From assembly GCF_025808395.1 (NCBI RefSeq), contig NZ_CP075524.1, forward strand, positions 1,922,001 to 1,986,000: DNA of 64,000 bases. Direction: 5' to 3'. The notes under the pieces were generated by a model, which worked only from the letters and a program-made list of their open reading frames with translations, did no database searches and had not been told where the DNA came from. Made by a program: the position numbers and the translations under genes. Shown here piece after piece: positions 53,322 to 62,672 of the stretch (positions are counted from its first letter, which is position 1; every line of letters starts with the position of its first letter). This stretch comes from Microcella sp. Its GTDB lineage: Bacteria > Actinomycetota > Actinomycetes > Actinomycetales > Microbacteriaceae.

Positions 53322-53866
53322 GCGAGCCCCAGATCGCTCAGGCCGATAGCGGCGCGGTATTCATACCCGGCTTCCTCGATCACGCGGCGAGCATCCGTCG
53401 CCCTGTCGACGACGACGGCGACCGCGACGACCGTCGCGCCGGCCGCCTCGAGAGCGCGCGCCGCAGTGAGCGGCGACCCGCCCGTGGTCGACGTGTCTTC
53501 GAGCACGACGACGCGCTTGCCCGACACGTCGGGGCCTTCGACCTGCTTGCCGCGCCCGTGGTCTTTCGGCGCTTTGCGCACCACGAAGGCGTCATACGTC
53601 GTTCCGCGGGCGGCGCCCTGGTGCAGCACTGCCGCGGCGATGGGGTCGGCGCCCATCGTGAGCCCCCCGACTGCGGCGATGTCGGGAATGTCGGCGATGA
53701 GGTCGACCATGACCTGCCCGATGAGGGGTGCGGCCCGATGATCAAGGCTCATGGCCCGCAGGTCGATGTAGTAGCTCGACTTCGCGCCGCTCGTCAGCGT
53801 GAAATCGCCGTGGAACACGGCTTCATCGCGAATGAGCTCGATGAGCTGCGCCTTCACCTCGTTCAC
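53318..53866 (-). CDS. pyrE: Orotate phosphoribosyltransferase
   Basis: PyrE converts orotate and PRPP to OMP in pyrimidine synthesis. The protein has 182 residues from the GTG at 53866, matching the usual N-terminus (MNEVKAQLIELI); a GTG at 53857 is possible. FHGDFTLTSGAKSSYYIDLR is the orotate loop, RKAPKDHGRGKQVEG the flexible lysine loop, and VVVLEDTSTTGGSPLTA the PRPP motif. It is divergent from xth across 31 bases. Confidence 0.95.
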   Translation of the reverse strand: MNEVKAQLIELIRDEAVFHGDFTLTSGAKSSYYIDLRAMSLDHRAAPLIGQVMVDLIADIPDIAAVGGLTMGADPIAAAVLHQGAARGTTYDAFVVRKAPKDHGRGKQVEGPDVSGKRVVVLEDTSTTGGSPLTAARALEAAGATVVAVAVVVDRATDARRVIEEAGYEYRAAIGLSDLGLA

Positions 53867-53897
53867 ACCCTTCACTGTAGTTCGTAGGCTGAACCTC

Positions 53898-54731
53898 ATG
53901 CGCATCGCCACCTGGAACGTCAACTCCATCCGCACCCGGCACGGCCGCGTCGTCGACTGGCTCGTGAATGCCGACGTCGACGTGCTGGCGATGCAAGAGA
54001 TCAAGTGCAAGCCCGACCAGTTTCCGATGCAGCCGTTCGAGGCGGCCGGGTACGAGGTGGTGCTGCACGGCCTCAATCAGTGGAACGGCGTCGCCATTGC
54101 GAGCCGTCTGCCGATGACCGACATCGAGGTCGGCTTCAGCGGCCAGCCCGGGTTCGCGAAGGGCCATGAGGGTCCGGATGCTCCGCTCGAGGCTCGCGCA
54201 ATCGGCGCGACGATCGACGACGTGCGGGTGTGGAGCCTCTACGTTCCGAACGGCCGCGCGCTCGACGACCCGCACATGGACTACAAGCTGCGGTTCTTAC
54301 GCGCCCTCGCCGACGACAGCGCACGCTGGCTGCGCGACAACCCCGGCGGGGCGCTCGCGCTGACGGGCGACTTCAACGTCGCGCCCACCGACGCCGACAT
54401 GGGCGACCCGAGCTTCATCCCCGGCCTCTCGACGCACATCTCGCCGCAAGAGCGCGAGGCGTTCGCCGCGCTCGAGGCGGCCGGACTGAGCGACGTCGTG
54501 CGCCCCCTCGTGCCCGAGGGCTTCACCTTCTGGGATTACAAGCAGCTGCGGTTTCCGCGCAACGAGGGAATGCGCATCGACTTCATTCTGGGCTCGCCGG
54601 GCTTCGCCGATCGGGTGGTGGATGCCCGCATCGAGCGCGAGCAGCGCAAGGGCGACGCCCCGAGCGACCATGTGCCCGTCGTGGTCGACCTCGAGAGCGA
54701 CGCCGACGACGACCGCCCGATGATCTTCTGA
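53898..54731 (+). CDS. xth: Exodeoxyribonuclease III (AP endonuclease)
   Basis: The protein has 277 residues from the ATG at 53898. RIATWNVNSIRTR, AMQEIKCKPDQFP (metal-binding Glu), SLYVPNGR, LTGDFNVAPTDADM and SDHVPVVVDL are the EEP-fold motifs. It cuts DNA at abasic sites and digests 3' ends in base-excision repair. TAGGCT seven bases before the ATG indicates a leaderless transcript. Confidence 0.95.
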   Translation: MRIATWNVNSIRTRHGRVVDWLVNADVDVLAMQEIKCKPDQFPMQPFEAAGYEVVLHGLNQWNGVAIASRLPMTDIEVGFSGQPGFAKGHEGPDAPLEARAIGATIDDVRVWSLYVPNGRALDDPHMDYKLRFLRALADDSARWLRDNPGGALALTGDFNVAPTDADMGDPSFIPGLSTHISPQEREAFAALEAAGLSDVVRPLVPEGFTFWDYKQLRFPRNEGMRIDFILGSPGFADRVVDARIEREQRKGDAPSDHVPVVVDLESDADDDRPMIF

Positions 54732-54859
54732 GTGCGGCACCGCGCAGTCTCGCCGAGTAATCACTACTCATGACGACGCCCGGCGCCCTGCGGCATGCTG
54801 AGTTCACAGCATCGCCGCGCTCTGCGCGGCCCCGTGAACGTCATCGATAGGAGCCCCCC

Positions 54860-55330
54860 ATGCGCCGCACCGCCCCCGCCACCGCCGCCCTCGGTCTCAG
54901 CCTTGCCCTCGCTCTGAGCGGGTGCTTCGCGAACCCGCTCGACGGACTCGTCGACGGCCTCGTCGAGGGCGGGGTCGAGCAGCTGATCGAAAACCAGACC
55001 GGCGTCGACGTCGACATCAACGGCACGGGTGCGAGCCTGCCGGCCAGTTGGCCCGCAGAGGTTCCGACGCCGAATGGCCAGATTCTTTTCTCGGCCGCCG
55101 CCGGAGACGTCTTCTCGGTATCGATCAGCGTCGCCTCGACCGAGGCCGCCGAGGCGGGGTACCAGGCGATTCTTGCCAACGGATTCACCGAGAGTTCGGT
55201 GTTCGACCTCGGTGACGGCACGAAGTCGTACACAGCGTCGAACGAGACCTACGCCGTCTCGTACATCTTCGGCCCGAGCGACGACGGCACGTCGACCGTG
55301 CAGATGACCGTCTCGACGTCGTCGAACTGA
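54860..55330 (+). CDS. Small lipoprotein, paralogue of the gene at 58082
   Basis: The protein has 156 residues. The signal peptide ends in LSGC at about residue 22, so the mature protein is lipid-anchored outside the cell. LDGLVDGLVEGGVEQLIENQTGVDVDI is acidic and helical, followed by LPASWPAEVPTPNGQILFSAA and a beta-rich half. The family is unnamed to me. It shares layout and motifs (SWPAEVPTPNG, VEGGVEQLIEN) with the lipoprotein on the other side of the LuxR gene. TAGGAG is its ribosome site. Two short hairpins lie in the upstream 120 bases. Confidence 0.88.
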   Translation: MRRTAPATAALGLSLALALSGCFANPLDGLVDGLVEGGVEQLIENQTGVDVDINGTGASLPASWPAEVPTPNGQILFSAAAGDVFSVSISVASTEAAEAGYQAILANGFTESSVFDLGDGTKSYTASNETYAVSYIFGPSDDGTSTVQMTVSTSSN

Positions 55331-55335
55331 GCTCG

Positions 55336-57975
55336 CTAGAGCTGCCCGCGCAGCTCTTCTTCGAGCTCGCCCCTGCCGCTGATGCCGAGCTTGCGGTAGA
55401 CGCTCGACAGGTGATTGTCGACGGTGCGCACTGAGACTCCGAGCCGGTCGGCGATCTCGCGGCTGCGCTCGCGCCGTGCGGCAGCCTGCGCGATGAGCCA
55501 CTCGCGCTCGGTGAGACCGTACTCGAGTCGTGCGCTCGAGGTCGTGCGCACGGGCACCACGTCGCGCGCGAGTTCTGCCGCGAGCACGCGAGCTCGGCGC
55601 TGCAGCATCCGGTCGCCGTCTGCCCACTCGACCGCACTCGCCACCGCGTCGTGCGCTGCCGCCGTCAGGCCCGCGCGGTCAAGAGTGGGGGCGAGCTCGA
55701 TCACGGCAGCAGCATCCTGGGCGTCGATGGCGGCCGCGAGATCGGCGATCGCCGTGATGAGCCTCGAGGCGGCGACGGGCGCCCCCTGGGCCACCATGGG
55801 GGCGACGGCGGATGCTCCGCCGATGCGCACGGCCACCGAAGCGGCGAGGCTCGCGAGCAGCAGGTGCCCGAGCTCGAGCCCTCGTGCGACGGCGTGGGCG
55901 AGCCCCGCGACCGCGGTGTCGGGGTCGTTCTGGTGCACCGAGATCCACGCCTCGGCTTCGGCGGTCTGCAGCACGACCTTGACGTCGTCGCGCTGAGTGG
56001 GCGCCAAGAGGTCGAGCAGTCGTCGCGCCTCGTCGATCTGCCCGAGCTGCGCGTGCACGGTGGCGGCGAGCGCGGTGGCCGCGCCGACGAGCCCCGTGAA
56101 GTCTCGCCATCGCAACTGCTGAACGGCGAGCAGGGCAAGGGGCAGCGCGTCGTTCAGGCGGCCGCCGTGCAGGTGGATGAGTGCCAGAGCGTACGACCAG
56201 TTGCCGGCCGAGTCGGCGAATGGTTGCAGCCTGCGCTGCTCGGCGAAACTCTGCGCCTCAGCGATGCGGCCGTCGGCGACGTGGATGAGAAAGCTCGAGA
56301 GGTCGAGCAGATCGCCGGCGTGCGGCTGCACGTGCGCGAAGTGCTCGGCGAGGGGCCGCCCGGCGTCGACCGCCGTGCGGGCGGCGTCGACTCGGCCCAT
56401 CATGGTGGCGATCATGGCGTTGCCGATGGCGGCGCCGAGGGCCGCGGCCGAGTCGGCGGGGGTGGAGCCGGTGGGTGCGGAGCCGGCGGGTGCGGTGCCA
56501 GTGGGTGCCGAGTGCGCGGCCGCCTCGCCGTCGAGCGCGCTCGCATCGCCGGCCATGAGGCGCCACTTGGCCAGGTCGGGGGTGACGAGCGCCGCCGCCG
56601 CGGGGTCGAGGGTCGACAGCACGGCGGCGGCACGCGCCACGGCGGTCGCCGGTTCGTGGGCACGCAGGGCGGTGTGCTGCCCCCACCGCAGCTCGACGCG
56701 GGCACGAGCCTCGTCGTCGTCGGCGAGCGCGGCCGCTCGTTCGAACGCCGCGTCGACCTGGGCGGGGTCACCGGCGAGCGCGCTCAGCGACGCGGCCACC
56801 GTGAGCGCAGCTCGGGCATCGTCGGCGACGGCGAGCGCAGCCTCGCCCAGCTGCAGCGCCCGCTGATGGTCGGCGACGCGATGGGCGTAGTCGGCGGCCC
56901 ACACCAGGTCGTCGACGAGCACCTCGGCACCGCAGTCGTGCAGCAGGCAGAGAGCGGTGAACCGCACGGGCGGCTCGTCGAGAGCGAGCAGTCGCTCTGC
57001 CGCGGTTCGACGCCGTTCGGCGCGCACGACAGCGGTCATGTGGGCGACGAGCGCTTCGGCGTAGACGGGGTGCGCCAAGTGCACATAGCCGGCTTCACGC
57101 GGCTCGGCGGGCGTGAGCACGGCGGCGTCGAGCAGATCGGTGACGGCGTCGGCCTCACCTGCGGTGAACGCCGCGTGCGGCCAGGGCTGGGCGACGGCCA
57201 CGAGCTCGACGATCGCTCGTTCGGCGTCGCTGAGCGATGCCAGCCGCCCCGACACCGAGTCGAGCACGCGGGTGGGCACCGCGGCAGCGTCGACCTCGGC
57301 GCCGTGGTCGCCCACGCGCACGCCGCCGGCCGCCTCGGCCGCGAACACCAGCTCGCGCAAGAACAGCGGGTTTCCGCGTGAGGTCTCGTATAGGCGCTTG
57401 AGGGTCTCGGGCCTCGGGTCGACTGAGAAGCGGCGACTCAGCACGGTGCGCGTCTCGTCGATCGTGAGGGGTTCGAGCTCGGTGACGGTGACCAGGTCTT
57501 CGTGCAGCAGTCTCGCCACGGGCCCGGTCATGGCGTGCTCGTCGCGCGCCGTCAGCAGGGCGGGCACCCCGAACACGCGCACAAGCTGATAGAGCGCGGC
57601 CGCCGATGCCTCGTCGAGCAGCGGGGCGTCGTCGATGACGAGAAGGTAGTCGCTCGCGTGCCGCCCGACGAGGGTCATGAGGTCGGCCAGTCGAGTGCTG
57701 ATGTCGCTGACGGTGCCCGCCGGCGCGTCAGTCGGAGCCACGGCGAGCAGCGGCGCGAGAGCCCCCAAGGGCACTCCGCGCAATTCGTCGAGAGCCACGA
57801 CGGGCACCACCGTTCGCCCCCGCGCAGCGAGGCTCGAGGCGGCGGCCGCGGCGACGGTGGTCTTGCCCACTCCGGTGGCGCCGCGCAGCAATTGAGAGCG
57901 CGCCGGAGTGCGGGTGAGGCCTTCGATGAGGGCGTCGAGCACTGCGGTGCGCGCGACGAGGGGCCACGGTGCCAT
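55336..57975 (-). CDS. Large LuxR-type (LAL-like) transcriptional regulator with AAA ATPase domain
   Basis: The protein has 879 residues from the ATG at 57975, with GGAG five bases upstream. RGATGVGKTTVAAAAASSLAARG is the Walker A motif (about 29-51), and YLLVIDDAPLLDEASAAALYQLV is Walker B. A long helical repeat region (about 300-800), resembling TPR-like sensor arms, follows. The C-terminal LuxR domain is YGLTEREWLIAQAAARRERSREIADRLGVSVRTVDNHLSSVYRKLGIS. Proteins of this class integrate nucleotide binding with activation of nearby genes. Here it is flanked on both sides by paralogous lipoproteins, the most likely targets. It is convergent with the first and divergent from the second. Confidence 0.88.
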   Translation of the reverse strand: MAPWPLVARTAVLDALIEGLTRTPARSQLLRGATGVGKTTVAAAAASSLAARGRTVVPVVALDELRGVPLGALAPLLAVAPTDAPAGTVSDISTRLADLMTLVGRHASDYLLVIDDAPLLDEASAAALYQLVRVFGVPALLTARDEHAMTGPVARLLHEDLVTVTELEPLTIDETRTVLSRRFSVDPRPETLKRLYETSRGNPLFLRELVFAAEAAGGVRVGDHGAEVDAAAVPTRVLDSVSGRLASLSDAERAIVELVAVAQPWPHAAFTAGEADAVTDLLDAAVLTPAEPREAGYVHLAHPVYAEALVAHMTAVVRAERRRTAAERLLALDEPPVRFTALCLLHDCGAEVLVDDLVWAADYAHRVADHQRALQLGEAALAVADDARAALTVAASLSALAGDPAQVDAAFERAAALADDDEARARVELRWGQHTALRAHEPATAVARAAAVLSTLDPAAAALVTPDLAKWRLMAGDASALDGEAAAHSAPTGTAPAGSAPTGSTPADSAAALGAAIGNAMIATMMGRVDAARTAVDAGRPLAEHFAHVQPHAGDLLDLSSFLIHVADGRIAEAQSFAEQRRLQPFADSAGNWSYALALIHLHGGRLNDALPLALLAVQQLRWRDFTGLVGAATALAATVHAQLGQIDEARRLLDLLAPTQRDDVKVVLQTAEAEAWISVHQNDPDTAVAGLAHAVARGLELGHLLLASLAASVAVRIGGASAVAPMVAQGAPVAASRLITAIADLAAAIDAQDAAAVIELAPTLDRAGLTAAAHDAVASAVEWADGDRMLQRRARVLAAELARDVVPVRTTSSARLEYGLTEREWLIAQAAARRERSREIADRLGVSVRTVDNHLSSVYRKLGISGRGELEEELRGQL

Positions 57976-58081
57976 TCGTGCTCCCTCAGCCGACTGCGGT
58001 CTGGCGATTGCGTGAGGCGCCCTGGCGCCCAGCAAGTATCAGAGGCACACTGTAAGGCACGCACACGACAGGAGCCCCCTC

Positions 58082-58558
58082 ATGCGCCGTACGCCAGCAG
58101 TAGCCGCCGCCATCAGTGTAAGTCTCGCCGTCTCGCTCTCGGGATGCTTCGCGAATCCACTCGATCAACTGACGGAGGGTCTCGTCGAGGGCCTGGTCGA
58201 AGGTGGCATCGAGCAGCTCATCGAGAACGAGTCGGGTCTCGAGATCGACTTCGGCGGTGGAGCGGCCTTGCCGTCGTCGTGGCCAGCAGAGCTGCCGGTG
58301 CCGAACGGCGAGATCATCCTCTCGGGTGCCTCAGACGGCACGGCCACGATCGCGATGAACACCACCGAGCGCTTCGCCCAGGAGGGCCTCGACGCCTTGC
58401 TGGGGTCGGGCTTCACGATCGTGCAAGAGTCGGGCATCGGCACCGACGCGAAGGTCTACATTCTCGAGAGCGACTCCCTCACCGTCTCCTACGCCTGGGG
58501 TTCGAGCTCTGACGACGACGTGGTCTTCTTGCAATACGGAGCGACCCCCAAGAACTGA
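58082..58558 (+). CDS. Small lipoprotein, paralogue of the gene at 54860
   Basis: The protein has 158 residues. The signal peptide ends at LSGC near residue 22. LTEGLVEGLVEGGIEQLIENESGLEIDF and LPSSWPAELPVPNGEIILSG repeat the architecture of the lipoprotein 3.2 kb away. AGGAG lies before the ATG. It is divergent from the LuxR gene with 106 bases between, a likely regulatory region. Duplicated surface lipoproteins around one regulator suggest a signalling or envelope-stress role, which is unproven. Confidence 0.88.
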   Translation: MRRTPAVAAAISVSLAVSLSGCFANPLDQLTEGLVEGLVEGGIEQLIENESGLEIDFGGGAALPSSWPAELPVPNGEIILSGASDGTATIAMNTTERFAQEGLDALLGSGFTIVQESGIGTDAKVYILESDSLTVSYAWGSSSDDDVVFLQYGATPKN

Positions 58559-58708
58559 CCACCGGCGCGCTGTTTCCACGCGCGATACTGAGCGTGCACG
58601 CACGATTCGTGCGCGCTTCGCAACCACGACCCCCAGACTCCTGCGTAGGCTCGATGATGGCCAGTTGTCACTGCTGCGCCGGCACCCGAGCAGACGAAGG
58701 AGGGACCC

Positions 58709-60190
58709 ATGACCGAGACCACCAGCACCGGGACGACCATCATCGGAGAGCCCGAGGTCGTCGAAGACGGCGCGGCCGTCGACCGCACGGCGCTGACCGA
58801 TGCGGCGCTCACGGCCGCCGAGATCGTCGCTGACCCCGCCTGGTCGCGCCTCAAGACCGCGGCCGAGTCGCTGCGACCCTTGCAGGTGCATGACGGCAGC
58901 ATCCCCGAGCCTGCTCACCACGCCGACGCCGCCGTGCACGTCGCGACCATCGTCGATGCGTTGCGGCACTTCGCCCCGCTCATGCCGCACGACGAGAGCT
59001 ACCTGAGGGCATGCGCGCTCGACTTCGAGCGCTGGGTCGAGAGCGGCTTCGTCGTGCCCGACTTCTATGACGCCCTCGACGCCTTCCACCCGGCGCGCGA
59101 TCGCCGAGACGGCGTTGCGCATCTCGTCGTCTTTCCGATGTACACGCAGAACGGCTCGGCCGATCGCCTGGTCGAAGCCGTCGTCTTCGAGATCATCTGG
59201 CCCGAGTTCGTGGCGAACCTCGAAGCCGGCGACTATCGCAACCCGCTGTACCTCGGGCTGCGGTTCGCCGACTTCACCGCCGGCTACGACACCAACTCGG
59301 CCGTGCTGTTTCCCGAATCGGTCGCGGTCACGCCGCGCGTGCCCGCGGGCGCACCAGACGGCGCCCCCGCGCAGTTGCCCACCTTCACGTGGGGAGCGAT
59401 CTTCGCCGACCGCGAAGCAGCCCGCTTCCGTCGCGTGGTGCGCGCCGCCGCCGAGATCACCAAGCTCGAGCTGCCCGAAGACGCGCTCGAGCTGCTCGAC
59501 GACCAGGCGCTCGCCGAACGCACCTTCGTCATGTGGGACATGATTCACGACCGCACCCACATGCGCGGCGACCTGCCGTTCGACCCCTTCATGATCAAGC
59601 AGCGCATGCCGTTCTTCTTGTACTCGCTCGAAGAGCTGCGGTGCGACCTGACGGCGTTTCGTGAAGCCGTCGCGCTGTGGCGGCACCCCGACACCGACGA
59701 CGTCACGCGGCAGCACGCGCGCCTCGTGCAGTACGCCGTCATCTTCGACCGCATCTTCCGGTTCGCCATCACCGGAACCCGCGTGCGCAATTACGACGGA
59801 GTGGGCGGTCAGCTGCTGTTCGCGTGGATGCACCAGAAGGGTGTCTTGCACTGGACAGACACTCAGCTCGCCATCGACTGGGATGCCGTTCCTGACGTCG
59901 TCGTCGACCTCTCGAACGCCATCAACGACCTGTACTGGGCCTCGATCGATCGACCCAAGATGGTGCACTGGCTGAAGGCCTACGAGCTGGTCTCGAGCAC
60001 GCTCACCCCGCACCCGGCGTCTGCCTGGGCTCGCGGCTTGAGCGATGAGGTGCTCGCGGGCCCGCCCAAGGGCTACACCGATCTGGTGCTCGACGACGAG
60101 TTTCCGCTCTCGATGTTCTACGAGGCACTGCAGAAGAAGATGGCCGTGGTCATCGAGTCGACCGCGGGCATCACCGGAACGAGCGAGTGA
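58709..60190 (+). CDS. DUF6421 family protein
   Basis: The protein has 493 residues. HADAAVHVATIVDALRHFAPLMPHDESYLRACALDFERWV, NSAVLFPESVAVT and TFTWGAIFADREAARFRRVVRAA match the uncharacterised DUF6421 family. Helical content is high, and no membrane segment or classical catalytic motif is visible. AAGGAGG is a strong ribosome site. It overlaps the following SDR gene by four bases, a conserved DUF6421-SDR-aldolase order, so all three probably share a pathway. Confidence 0.85.
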   Translation: MTETTSTGTTIIGEPEVVEDGAAVDRTALTDAALTAAEIVADPAWSRLKTAAESLRPLQVHDGSIPEPAHHADAAVHVATIVDALRHFAPLMPHDESYLRACALDFERWVESGFVVPDFYDALDAFHPARDRRDGVAHLVVFPMYTQNGSADRLVEAVVFEIIWPEFVANLEAGDYRNPLYLGLRFADFTAGYDTNSAVLFPESVAVTPRVPAGAPDGAPAQLPTFTWGAIFADREAARFRRVVRAAAEITKLELPEDALELLDDQALAERTFVMWDMIHDRTHMRGDLPFDPFMIKQRMPFFLYSLEELRCDLTAFREAVALWRHPDTDDVTRQHARLVQYAVIFDRIFRFAITGTRVRNYDGVGGQLLFAWMHQKGVLHWTDTQLAIDWDAVPDVVVDLSNAINDLYWASIDRPKMVHWLKAYELVSSTLTPHPASAWARGLSDEVLAGPPKGYTDLVLDDEFPLSMFYEALQKKMAVVIESTAGITGTSE

Positions 60191-60831
60191 GCGACGCTCT
60201 CGCCGGTCGCACGATCGTCGTCGCCGGCGCGGGCGGAGTCGGGGGTCGCTCCGTGTGCGCGGCCCTCACCGCCGCGGGTGCGCACGTCGTGGCCGTCGGG
60301 TCGCGAGCAGAGTCACTGAGCGACGTGGATGCGGCAGAGACCGCGGTCGTCGACCTCGCCGACCCGTCGGCCGTGGCCGCGTGGGCGGCTGAGCTGCGCG
60401 GGCGTCGGCCGAGCATCGACGGGCTGCTGCACCTCGTGGGCGGGTGGCGCGGCGGCTCAGACCCTGACGACTTCGACTGGCTCGAACGTCGTGTGCTCAC
60501 CACTCTGCGAGTTGCCAGCCGCGAGCTGCGCGACGACCTCGGAGCGTCGAGCGCGGGGCGTGTGGCGATCGTCAGCTCAGCATCCGTCGCCGCACCGAAG
60601 TGGGGCATGGCCAACTACGTCACGCTGAAGGCGGCAGCCGAGATGTGGATGCAGGCGCTCGCGAGCGGATGGCGCACGAAGCAGCTGCCGGCCGCCGCCG
60701 TCACCTTCGTCGTCGGCGCGCTCGACGAGCCGGGTGCCGTCGACGACCTCGCCGCCGCGTGCGCCGCACTCTGGTCGGTGGGGCACGAGCAGCTCAACGG
60801 CGCCCTCGTCGACCTGAGCACGAGAGAATGA
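60187..60831 (+). CDS. Short-chain dehydrogenase/reductase family protein
   Basis: The protein has 214 residues, short for the family. VVAGAGGVGGRSVCAALTAAGAHVV is the nucleotide-binding Gly-rich loop, but here GAGGVGG replaces the usual TGxxxGIG. LLHLVGGW occupies the NAG position. ANYVTLKAAAEMWMQALASGW carries Tyr and Lys of the YxxxK catalytic motif. It probably uses NAD(P)H. Its position between DUF6421 and an aldolase-like enzyme is conserved. Confidence 0.85.
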   Translation: MSDALAGRTIVVAGAGGVGGRSVCAALTAAGAHVVAVGSRAESLSDVDAAETAVVDLADPSAVAAWAAELRGRRPSIDGLLHLVGGWRGGSDPDDFDWLERRVLTTLRVASRELRDDLGASSAGRVAIVSSASVAAPKWGMANYVTLKAAAEMWMQALASGWRTKQLPAAAVTFVVGALDEPGAVDDLAAACAALWSVGHEQLNGALVDLSTRE

Positions 60832-60835
60832 TCGA

Positions 60836-61906
60836 GTGAGAGTTCACGACACCAACCGCCGCGGCTTCGCCAGCGACAACTACGCCGGCGTGCATCCCGA
60901 AGTGTTCGCCGCACTCGCCGACGCCAACGGCGGTCATCAAGTGGCCTACGGCGAAGACGAGTACACCGCGAGGCTCACCGAGGTCGTCAAGGCCGAGTTC
61001 GGCGAGCAGGCCGAGGTCTTTCCGGTGTTCAACGGCACAGGCGCCAACGTGCTCGCCCTCACCGCCGTCATGCCGCGCTGGGGTGCCGTCGTGGCGACGA
61101 GCACCGCGCACATCCACAGCGATGAGGGCGGCGCGCCCGAGCGGGTGAGCGGCCTCAAGCTCTTCACGGTGCCCACCGATGACGGCAAGCTGACTCCCGA
61201 GCTCGTCGCGACCGAGGCCTGGGGCTGGGGCGACGAGCACCGCGCGCAACCGCTCGCCGTCAGCATCACCAACACGACCGAGCTCGGCACGCTCTACACG
61301 CCAGTCGAGGTGCGTGCGCTCGCCGACTTCGCCCACGAGCACGGCATGGCTCTGCACCTCGACGGTGCACGAGTCTGGAACGCCGCAGCCGCCCTCGGCA
61401 CCTCGCTGCGCGCCTTCACCGCAGACGCTGGGGTCGACGTGCTCTCGCTCGGCGGCACCAAGAACGGCCTCATGGGCGCCGAAGCGGTCGTCGTGCTCAA
61501 CCCCGACCGCGTCGACGGGCTGCTGTATCTGCGCAAGATGAACATGCAGCTTGCGAGCAAGATGCGCTTCATCAGCGCGCAGCTGCTCACGCTGTTCGAC
61601 GAGGGGCTGGGAATCCGTTCTGCGATGCACGCGAACGCGATGGCGGCCCGCTTGCGATCGGCGCTCGAAGGGATGCTCGCCGACGGCTCGCTGCCCGCCG
61701 GGTCGCTCGCCTTCAGCCAGCAGACGCAGGCGAATGCCGTGTTCGCCGTGCTCGACAACGCCGCGGCCGACCGCATTCGTGAGCGCGTGCGCTTCTACGA
61801 CTGGGATCGCGCTCGGGGTGAAGTGCGCTGGATGTGCGCCTTCGACACGACCGAGGCCGACATCGACGGCTTCGTCGAGGTCATCCGCGAAGAACTCACG
61901 CGCTGA
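60836..61906 (+). CDS. Threonine aldolase / beta-eliminating lyase family PLP enzyme
   Basis: The protein has 356 residues from a GTG. FASDNYAGVHPEVFAALADANGGHQVAYGEDEYT, VFNGTGANVLAL, HLDGARVWNAAAAL (the Asp that contacts PLP) and SLGGTKNGLMGAEAVV (Lys forms the Schiff base) are typical of low-specificity L-threonine aldolases, which split threonine to glycine and acetaldehyde. It is the last gene of the DUF6421 operon. The 3' end overlaps IclR by 11 bases in antisense. Confidence 0.92.
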   Translation: MRVHDTNRRGFASDNYAGVHPEVFAALADANGGHQVAYGEDEYTARLTEVVKAEFGEQAEVFPVFNGTGANVLALTAVMPRWGAVVATSTAHIHSDEGGAPERVSGLKLFTVPTDDGKLTPELVATEAWGWGDEHRAQPLAVSITNTTELGTLYTPVEVRALADFAHEHGMALHLDGARVWNAAAALGTSLRAFTADAGVDVLSLGGTKNGLMGAEAVVVLNPDRVDGLLYLRKMNMQLASKMRFISAQLLTLFDEGLGIRSAMHANAMAARLRSALEGMLADGSLPAGSLAFSQQTQANAVFAVLDNAAADRIRERVRFYDWDRARGEVRWMCAFDTTEADIDGFVEVIREELTR

Positions 61907-62672
61907 CCTCGACGAGGGGCAGGGCCGACGACACCTGCAGAGCCGTACGACGCACCACGCGTTCGAGTTCGTCGGCTCGAGACGCGAAGTCATCGGCAGA
62001 GACCGAAACCGACACTGCTCCGATCGTCGAGCCGCGCTCTGACCGCACGGGGGCCGCAATGCAGGCGAGCCTGGGCATGTACTCTTCGACCTCGACCGAG
62101 AGCTGATCTCTGCGAATGCGCGCGAGTTCTTCGCGCAGCGGTTCACTGCCCGTGATGCTCGATCGCGTGAGCGCCGGGCGATCACTGCGCTCGACAAGCG
62201 CAGGGCTCGCCGCGAGCATGAGCTTGCCAAATGCCGTCGCGTGGTTTGCCTCGGCGAAACCGACGTGAAGCTGGCTGATGCGCGGGTGCTCGACCGAGTC
62301 TGAGATGTGGGCGACCACGACGTCGCCGTCGACGAATCCCGTCAGGTAGACGGGGGCGTGGGCCGCTGCGCGCGCGGCGTCGAGAAGCCGTCGAATCGGC
62401 GGCGTGGCGAGCACCTGGCGCTGCAAAGCCAGCCCCAGCAGGCCCACCGTCTTGCCGAGGCGATAGCGGTGGTCGGGACCACGCACTACATAGCCCTGGC
62501 GCTGCAGCACACCGACGAGCCGGTACGCGGTAGCAGAACTCACCCGCAGGCGTTCGGCGACGTCGGCGATCTCGACACCGTTCGCGGCGCGTGCCACTGC
62601 CTCGAGGGCGCCCAGAACTCGCTCCACCGACTGCGTGCCGGTGGGCGAGTCGATGCGCGACTTCTTCGCCAC
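61896..62672 (-). CDS. IclR family transcriptional regulator
   Basis: The protein has 258 residues. SVERVLGALEAVARAANGVEIADVAERLRVSSATAYRLVGVLQRQGYVVRG is the N-terminal winged helix (about 15-65). The effector domain contains LRISQLHVGFAEANHATAFGKLMLAA-like sequence and a C-terminal GSTIGAVSVSVSADDF. IclR proteins often control catabolic operons. It is convergent with the DUF6421-SDR-aldolase operon, which is a candidate target, and also divergent from the DJ-1 gene 151 bases away. Confidence 0.92.
   Translation of the reverse strand: MAKKSRIDSPTGTQSVERVLGALEAVARAANGVEIADVAERLRVSSATAYRLVGVLQRQGYVVRGPDHRYRLGKTVGLLGLALQRQVLATPPIRRLLDAARAAAHAPVYLTGFVDGDVVVAHISDSVEHPRISQLHVGFAEANHATAFGKLMLAASPALVERSDRPALTRSSITGSEPLREELARIRRDQLSVEVEEYMPRLACIAAPVRSERGSTIGAVSVSVSADDFASRADELERVVRRTALQVSSALPLVEVSA

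Noticed and set aside
55651..57381. 576-codon plus-strand frame inside the LuxR gene
   Set aside because: The composition is Gly/Arg/Val-rich with no motifs. It is the antisense shadow of the regulator, which has complete ATPase and LuxR domains.
58587..58650. TACTGA and TAGGCT hexamers before the DUF6421 gene as leaderless starts
   Set aside because: No coding frame begins six to seven bases later. The gene itself has a strong AAGGAGG site further downstream, so any transcript there has a leader.
58660..58680. Possible fourth copy of the 54-bp inverted repeat
   Set aside because: Only GGCCAGTTGTCACTGC resembles the left arm. The pairing arm and the 54-base length are absent.
58331..60013. 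560-codon minus-strand frame opposite DUF6421
   Set aside because: The plus-strand frame has family motifs and a strong ribosome site. The minus frame has none and shows shadow composition.
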